A stretch of 10,735 nucleotides of DNA, taken from NCBI GenBank assembly GCA_035565355.1, contig DATMSM010000043.1, positions 1 through 10,735 on the forward strand, in the 5' to 3' direction. Below are positions 6,597 through 10,735 of this stretch, in pieces. Both the position numbers and the translations under genes were made by a program. This DNA is from Ga0074130 sp035565355 (GTDB lineage Bacteria; Pseudomonadota; Gammaproteobacteria; Burkholderiales; Rhodocyclaceae). The notes under the pieces were generated by a model, which saw nothing but the letters and a program-made list of their open reading frames with translations, did not search any database and was not told where the DNA came from. Numbering within the stretch: position 1 is the stretch's first letter; each line of letters opens with the position of its first letter.

Positions 6597-7511
6597 CTAG
6601 CGATTCGCCTCCGTACGGTTCCCGAGGCTCAGGCCATACACGTAGGCAGTCAGCAGATGCACCTTGTCTTCACCAAGGAACTCGCCGAAGGCGGGCATGC
6701 TGTTGCTGCGACCGTGGGTAATGGTTTCGACCAGGGTGGCGTCGCGACTGCCGTAGAGCCAGACCTTGTCGGTCAGATTCGGCGCCAGACCGATATTGCC
6801 CTTGCCCTCGGCACCGTGGCAAGCGGTACAGCCCGCACTATTGTAGACAGCCTTGCCTCGATCGGCTTCCGGCGTGTGCGGATTGACCGAACCGGACAGC
6901 GAACGCACATAGTAGGCGACATCCTTGATCTTCTGCGGACCGAGGTGGCCGAAAGGCGGCATCACTGCATTGCGGCCCTTGCTGATGGTCTCCTTGATCT
7001 GCGCGGGATCGCCGCCCCACAGCCAGTCGGCGTCGGTCAGGTTGGGGAAGCCCTTGGCTCCCTTGGCGTCCGAGCCGTGACACTGCGCACAATAGTTGAG
7101 GAACATGCGTTCGCCCACATCGCGTGCCTTCTCATCAGTGGCAACCAGCTCGATATTCTGCTTGAGCAGATCACCGTAGGCGGCCTTGAACTGCGCTTCG
7201 GCGGCGGCCTGTTCCTCCTGGTACTGACCGACGGAGGTCCAGCCCTTCTGCCCGCCGTAAGTACCCAGACCAGGATACAGGGCCAGATAGGCGAGGGAGA
7301 AAACGACCGTCAGATAGAACAACCAGCGCCACCAGTTGGGCATGGGATTGTTGTACTCCTGCAGATCCTCGTCCCAGACGTGGCCGGTCACTTCACCCTT
7401 GGTGTTGCGCGCGCGGCTCTGCGTCCACAACAGGAGCACGCAGAAAAGAATGCCGCCGAGGGTGATGACGATCACCCAGACATTCCAGAATTCGTTATTG
7501 AAGTCGCTCAT
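6597..7511 (-). CDS. ccoP: Cytochrome cbb3 oxidase subunit III (dihaem cytochrome c)
   Basis: A membrane-anchored dihaem c-type cytochrome that passes electrons from periplasmic donors toward CcoO/CcoN. The 304 residues hold two membrane helices (about 9-29 and 62-80), so this is the longer two-helix CcoP form. They are followed by two cytochrome c domains: haem 1 at CAQCH (141-145) with candidate axial Met184 (VMPPFG), and haem 2 at CTACH (228-232) with candidate Met272 (SMPAFG). The two domains share the repeated NLTD-x3-L-GG/GS pattern, evidence of internal duplication. The start is ATG at 7511 with AAGGA 8 nt upstream, 11 nt after the ccoQ stop. It sits in the classic N-O-Q-P order. Confidence 0.97.
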   Translation of the reverse strand: MSDFNNEFWNVWVIVITLGGILFCVLLLWTQSRARNTKGEVTGHVWDEDLQEYNNPMPNWWRWLFYLTVVFSLAYLALYPGLGTYGGQKGWTSVGQYQEEQAAAEAQFKAAYGDLLKQNIELVATDEKARDVGERMFLNYCAQCHGSDAKGAKGFPNLTDADWLWGGDPAQIKETISKGRNAVMPPFGHLGPQKIKDVAYYVRSLSGSVNPHTPEADRGKAVYNSAGCTACHGAEGKGNIGLAPNLTDKVWLYGSRDATLVETITHGRSNSMPAFGEFLGEDKVHLLTAYVYGLSLGNRTEANR

Positions 7512-7522
7512 TGCGAAGTCCT

Positions 7523-7699
7523 TTAAGCGTTGCCGTGCCGGCCCGTTTCGGGCGGCAGCGATTGATCGTCATCCAGCGGCAGGCGGGCGGCGGCATCGAA
7601 ATCCGCCTTGCGATTACCCGACCAGGCCCAGCAGACGATGCCGACAAAGAGCAGAAAACACACGACAGTGATAATCGAGCGCAGATCATTGACGTCCAT
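7523..7699 (-). CDS. ccoQ: Cytochrome cbb3 oxidase small subunit CcoQ
   Basis: A 58-residue protein read directly in the gap between ccoO and ccoP. It opens MDVNDLRSIITVVCF, has one membrane helix (about 8-26, ending in the aromatic run CWAW), then a basic NRK turn and an acidic and proline-containing tail (residues about 39-58). This is the usual CcoQ/FixQ plan: a short N-terminus, one helix with aromatic exit, and a charged tail. The start ATG 7699 is set by AGGAG lying 6 nt upstream and overlapping the ccoO stop codon; the stop TAA is 11 nt before ccoP. CcoQ is not catalytic; it helps stabilise the complex. A longer open frame over the same bases (7495-7689) encodes a low-quality, Arg/Ser-rich protein and is a shadow. 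Confidence 0.93.
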   Translation of the reverse strand: MDVNDLRSIITVVCFLLFVGIVCWAWSGNRKADFDAAARLPLDDDQSLPPETGRHGNA

Positions 7700-7708
7700 G
7701 TCGTTCTC

Positions 7709-8320
7709 CTAGCGTGCTTGCTTGAGCGCGGTGCCCAGGCCTTGCAGATAAGCGATTAGCGCTTCCAGCTCGGTCTTGTCCTTGATCGCATCGAATGCGC
7801 CGGCGATTTCCTCATCGGTATAGGGCACGCCAACCTTACGCAGGGCGCGCATCTTGTCCTGCACATGCGGCTCATTGAGCGGCCGATCCAGCCAGAAGTA
7901 GGCCGGCATATTCGATTCGGGCACGACGTTGCGCGGGTTGAGCAAATGCTCGCGATGCCACAAATCCGAATAACGACCGCCGACGCGAGCCAGGTCCGGC
8001 CCGGTGCGCTTCGAGCCCCACTGGAAGGGGTGGTCATAGACGAACTCGCCGGCGACCGAATAGTGGCCGTAGCGCTCGGTCTCGGCACGGAAGGGGCGAA
8101 TCATCTGCGAGTGGCAGTTGTAACAGCCTTCGCGGATGTAGATATCGCGGCCGACCAGACGCAAGGGATCGTAAGGCTTGACCAGCTCGTTGGCCGGCGT
8201 GGTGGTGGACTTCTGGAAGAACAGCGGCACGATCTCGACCAGGCCGCCGAAACTCACTGTGAGCACCGTCAGCACAATCATCAAACCGACGTTTTTCTCG
8301 ATTTTTGCGTGTGAGAGCAT
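7709..8320 (-). CDS. ccoO: Cytochrome cbb3 oxidase subunit II (monohaem cytochrome c)
   Basis: A membrane-anchored monohaem cytochrome c of 203 residues that relays electrons from CcoP to the low-spin haem b of CcoN. One N-terminal helix (about 11-33) anchors it. The haem site is CYNCH at 66-70 within the strongly conserved EGCYNCHSQMIRPF segment, and Met138 in SNMPAY is the likely axial ligand. A longer reading from 8386 is possible but wrong: AAGGAAG sits 4 nt before ATG 8320, and the conserved N-terminus MLSHAKIEKN begins there. It follows ccoN by 10 nt and its stop is embedded in the ccoQ ribosome site. Confidence 0.97.
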   Translation of the reverse strand: MLSHAKIEKNVGLMIVLTVLTVSFGGLVEIVPLFFQKSTTTPANELVKPYDPLRLVGRDIYIREGCYNCHSQMIRPFRAETERYGHYSVAGEFVYDHPFQWGSKRTGPDLARVGGRYSDLWHREHLLNPRNVVPESNMPAYFWLDRPLNEPHVQDKMRALRKVGVPYTDEEIAGAFDAIKDKTELEALIAYLQGLGTALKQAR

Positions 8321-8330
8321 GAGTCTTCCT

Positions 8331-9761
<1,431 letters not shown>

Positions 9762-9785
9762 GCTTGTCCTCACTCTCAAGGAAAT

Positions 9786-9809
9786 GCCGTCCCTTGATCG
9801 GGGCACGGC
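9786..9809 (-). other. Hairpin in the ccoN mRNA leader
   Basis: GCCGTCCC (9786-9793) pairs with GGG-ACGGC (9801-9809) with one bulged base at 9804 and a loop of about 7 nt. It ends 24 nt before the ccoN start codon, so it would lie in the 5' leader of the oxidase mRNA without covering the ribosome site. It may protect the transcript end or help set translation; it lacks a T-run and is not a terminator. Confidence 0.4.
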
Positions 9810-9877
9810 GGATACAGCCCGCTACTTCTTGTATTCGTTGGGATTCCGCAAGGGAATGTCCCGAGGCTGATAAGCGA

Positions 9878-9918
9878 AGGATACCGACGACACAAATGGC
9901 TGCCTTGACTCAAATCAA
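9878..9918 (-). promoter_or_regulatory. Fnr-dependent promoter of the ccoNOQPGH operon
   Basis: On the minus strand, TTGATTTGAGTCAA (9918-9905) matches the Fnr consensus at 9 of 10 positions. Exactly 21 nt further lies TATCCT (9883-9878), a 4-of-6 match to TATAAT. The same 21-nt spacing occurs at the usp promoter, which supports both. Transcription should start near 9871. No good -35 is present, as expected for a class II Fnr-activated promoter. Fnr/Anr control of cbb3 oxidase operons is established in several proteobacteria; here it is inferred from the site. Confidence 0.8.
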
Positions 9919-10021
9919 ATTAGCAGCGCCCACCGCCCGGCCCGAGCCAAGCTGCTCCCAATATAGAACATAATTCCAATTGCATAAAACTGGCTTATGT
10001 TTCGGGCGGCCGAGGGCGGAT

Positions 10022-10047
10022 AAAAAAAGGGGCGCCGTAGCGCCCCC
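10022..10047 (-). terminator. Strong intrinsic terminator of the ccoI-ccoS transcript
   Basis: Minus strand: a 7-bp all-GC stem (GGGGCGC at 10046-10040, GCGCCCC at 10035-10029) with tetraloop TACG is followed at once by seven Ts (10028-10022). This is a textbook Rho-independent terminator. It lies 186 nt after the ccoS stop, and isolates ccoN from transcription out of ccoI-ccoS. There is no T-run on the plus strand. Confidence 0.9.
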
Positions 10048-10095
10048 AACCCCAACAGAGAGCCTGCATGATGCGGCTACTATCAGCGGTTTGCA

Positions 10096-10109
10096 TTGAT
10101 CTGGAACAA
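10096..10109 (-). promoter_or_regulatory. Fnr-type box in the ccoS 3' region
   Basis: TTGATCTGGAACAA (plus strand) matches TTGAT-N4-ATCAA at 9 of 10 positions. Read toward the minus strand, CATCAT (10073-10068; 4 of 6 to TATAAT) lies 22 nt further, predicting a start near 10061 and an RNA of about 40 nt ending at the terminator. Toward the plus strand the -10 would be TTTAGC (10132-10137), a poorer match, and there is no gene to serve. Its purpose is unclear. Confidence 0.5.
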
Positions 10110-10169
10110 AGAGTCGACAGCTTGACCACGGTTTAGCCGGCGCGGTCCAGGCTGGTAAGTCGCCGTTCT

Positions 10170-10185
10170 CGCCGCAGTTGCGGCG
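10170..10185. repeat. Perfect 7-2-7 inverted repeat downstream of ccoS
   Basis: CGCCGCA (10170-10176) and TGCGGCG (10179-10185) form a perfect inverted repeat around GT. It would fold as a stable hairpin in the ccoI-ccoS 3' untranslated RNA, about 48 nt after the ccoS stop. Same geometry as the usp-promoter repeat at 3703-3718 but different sequence. Confidence 0.4.
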
Positions 10186-10232
10186 CCAGCCGGGCCGGTG
10201 AGGGCCTCCCTGCGGGACAGGACAGGCGCCGC

Positions 10233-10424
10233 TTACTCGCGCTCCTCGCTAGCTGGCGGTGAAGATGACGTGGAGGTGTCGTCATCGGTGAGGATGCGGA
10301 AGCCTTCGCCTTCGAGATCCTCGAACTGGCCGCTCTTCAGCGACCACCAGAAGACCACGCCGATGACAAAGACCAGCACCACCGAGAGCGGCACCAGCAG
10401 GTAGAGAATATCCATTCCGTCCAT
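10233..10424 (-). CDS. ccoS: CcoS, small cbb3 oxidase assembly protein
   Basis: A 63-residue protein with a single membrane helix (about 4-26, in DILYLLVPLSVVLVFVIGVVFWW) followed by SLKSGQFEDLEGEGFRIL, the family's signature segment, and an acidic, Ser-rich tail. CcoS is required for insertion of haem b and copper cofactors into CcoN in Rhodobacter; it acts at the inner membrane. Three in-frame ATGs are close together (10427, 10424, 10415). I chose 10424 because GGAG lies 5 nt before it; it overlaps the ccoI TGA stop by one base (TGATG), so translation is probably coupled. It is followed by an unusually long 3' region up to the terminator. Confidence 0.93.
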   Translation of the reverse strand: MDGMDILYLLVPLSVVLVFVIGVVFWWSLKSGQFEDLEGEGFRILTDDDTSTSSSPPASEERE

Positions 10425-10735
10425 CATGTCTCCATGTGCCGGGCCGACACCCGGGGCGCCTCCGGCGCAGGCCCGGCCTGCAGGCGCAAGGCATTGAGCA
10501 CCACCAGCAGCGAGCTTGCCGACATGCCGATGCCGGCCATCCAGGGCGTCACCAGGCCAAACATGGCCAGCGGAATCGCCGTGATGTTGTAGGTAAACGC
10601 CCAGAACAGATTCTGCCTCACCACGCGCATGGTTTTGCGCGCCATGCGCAGGCCGCCGGTCAGCGCCAGCAGGTCGTCGCCGAGCAACACCGCGTCGGCC
10701 GTGCTGCGGGCCAGGTCGGTGCCGCTGCCCATGGC
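10424..10735 (-). CDS. ccoI: CcoI (FixI-type) copper-exporting P-type ATPase, C-terminal part only
   Basis: Only the last 103 residues are in the window; the gene continues past the right edge. Seen: MGSGTDLARSTADAVLL, the end of the ATPase hinge/P-domain just after the expected GDG-x2-ND motif, then a linker with MARKTMRVVRQN, and the last two membrane helices (about from FWAFTYNITAIPLAMF to SLLVVLNALRL), including MSASS, the conserved M-x2-SS metal-site motif of copper P1B ATPases. The short Pro/Ala tail ends HMET. CopA-type copper ATPases share this C-terminus; the overlap with ccoS identifies it as CcoI, which moves Cu(I) out of the cytoplasm for CuB assembly. Confidence 0.92.
   Translation of the reverse strand, partial: AMGSGTDLARSTADAVLLGDDLLALTGGLRMARKTMRVVRQNLFWAFTYNITAIPLAMFGLVTPWMAGIGMSASSLLVVLNALRLQAGPAPEAPRVSARHMET

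Larger units (their letters stand above)
9762..10232. other. 471-bp intergenic control region between ccoS and ccoN
   Basis: No protein gene is supported here. In minus-strand order it holds: a hairpin (10170-10185), an Fnr-type box (10096-10109), the terminator that closes the ccoI-ccoS transcript (10022-10047), an AT-rich patch (about 9957-10005) with a possible extra -10 TATATT at 9960-9965 lacking a good -35, the ccoN Fnr box (9905-9918) with its -10 (9878-9883), and a leader hairpin (9786-9809). The composition drops visibly in GC over 9957-10005 compared with the flanks, as usual for promoter DNA. Confidence 0.7.

Noticed and set aside
6657..7526. 289-codon plus-strand frame opposite ccoP
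   Set aside because: Antisense to a gene with two clear CxxCH haem sites; no domain or ribosome site of its own.
7495..7689. 64-codon minus-strand frame overlapping the ccoO-ccoP gap
   Set aside because: Arg/Ser/Pro-rich, no ribosome site, and it overlaps ccoQ (7523-7699) in another frame; ccoQ fits by position, start site and helix.
9762..9806. N-terminal extension of ccoN from 9806
   Set aside because: The extension is Arg-rich and unlike the family N-terminus; the ribosome site is placed for 9761.
10041..10056. G-rich run on the minus strand as a G-quadruplex
   Set aside because: Only two separate runs of four or more Gs are free; the rest pair in the terminator stem, so a four-tract quadruplex is not supported.
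10198..10404. 68-codon plus-strand frame opposite ccoS, considered as a target of the Fnr box at 10096-10109
   Set aside because: It is antisense to ccoS with a Ser/Arg-rich shadow composition, and the plus-strand -10 at the proper distance is poor.

Overview
The window is a compact block for life at low oxygen in a GC-rich Gram-negative bacterium. The gene order and protein character (CcoNOQP, CcoG/CcoH, an Fnr with four cysteines, a UspA-like protein, oxygen-independent HemN) fit a betaproteobacterium, possibly Rhodocyclales- or Burkholderiales-like. That placement comes from family resemblance only; no database search was possible.

Layout, left to right. Positions 69-1460 (minus): hemN, oxygen-independent coproporphyrinogen III dehydrogenase. 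1521-2285 (plus): fnr, divergent from hemN and starting with TTG. 2313-3680 (minus): a TctE/QseC-like sensor kinase with no response regulator beside it, convergent with fnr. 3756-4214 (plus): a UspA-family protein, divergent from the kinase. 4242-4502 (minus): a small two-helix membrane protein. 4593-9761 (minus): the cytochrome cbb3 oxidase operon, in transcription order ccoN-ccoO-ccoQ-ccoP-ccoG-ccoH. 10233-10735 (minus): ccoS and the 3' end of ccoI, closed off from ccoN by a strong intrinsic terminator at 10022-10047. The 58-residue ccoQ (7523-7699) was found by reading the ccoO-ccoP gap directly.

How it works together: CcoN/O/P (with small CcoQ) form the high-affinity haem-copper oxidase. 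CcoI (copper export ATPase), CcoG (Fe-S copper reductase), CcoH and CcoS are its assembly factors. HemN supplies haem precursors without oxygen. Fnr senses oxygen through a 4Fe-4S cluster.

The most informative signal is regulatory. Four Fnr-type boxes (consensus TTGAT-N4-ATCAA) lie in or at the edges of the non-coding gaps: 1521-1534 (on the fnr start codon, facing hemN), 3687-3700 (usp promoter), 9905-9918 (ccoN promoter) and 10096-10109 (between ccoS and its terminator). At usp and ccoN a -10-like hexamer lies exactly 21 nt past the box, as in class II Fnr-activated promoters. The region therefore looks like a self-contained Fnr regulon carrying its own regulator. The least explained parts are the Fnr box inside the ccoS 3' region, the perfect 16-bp inverted repeat inside the usp promoter, the orphan kinase and the small membrane protein. 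I see no mobile element, CRISPR array, tRNA or rRNA.
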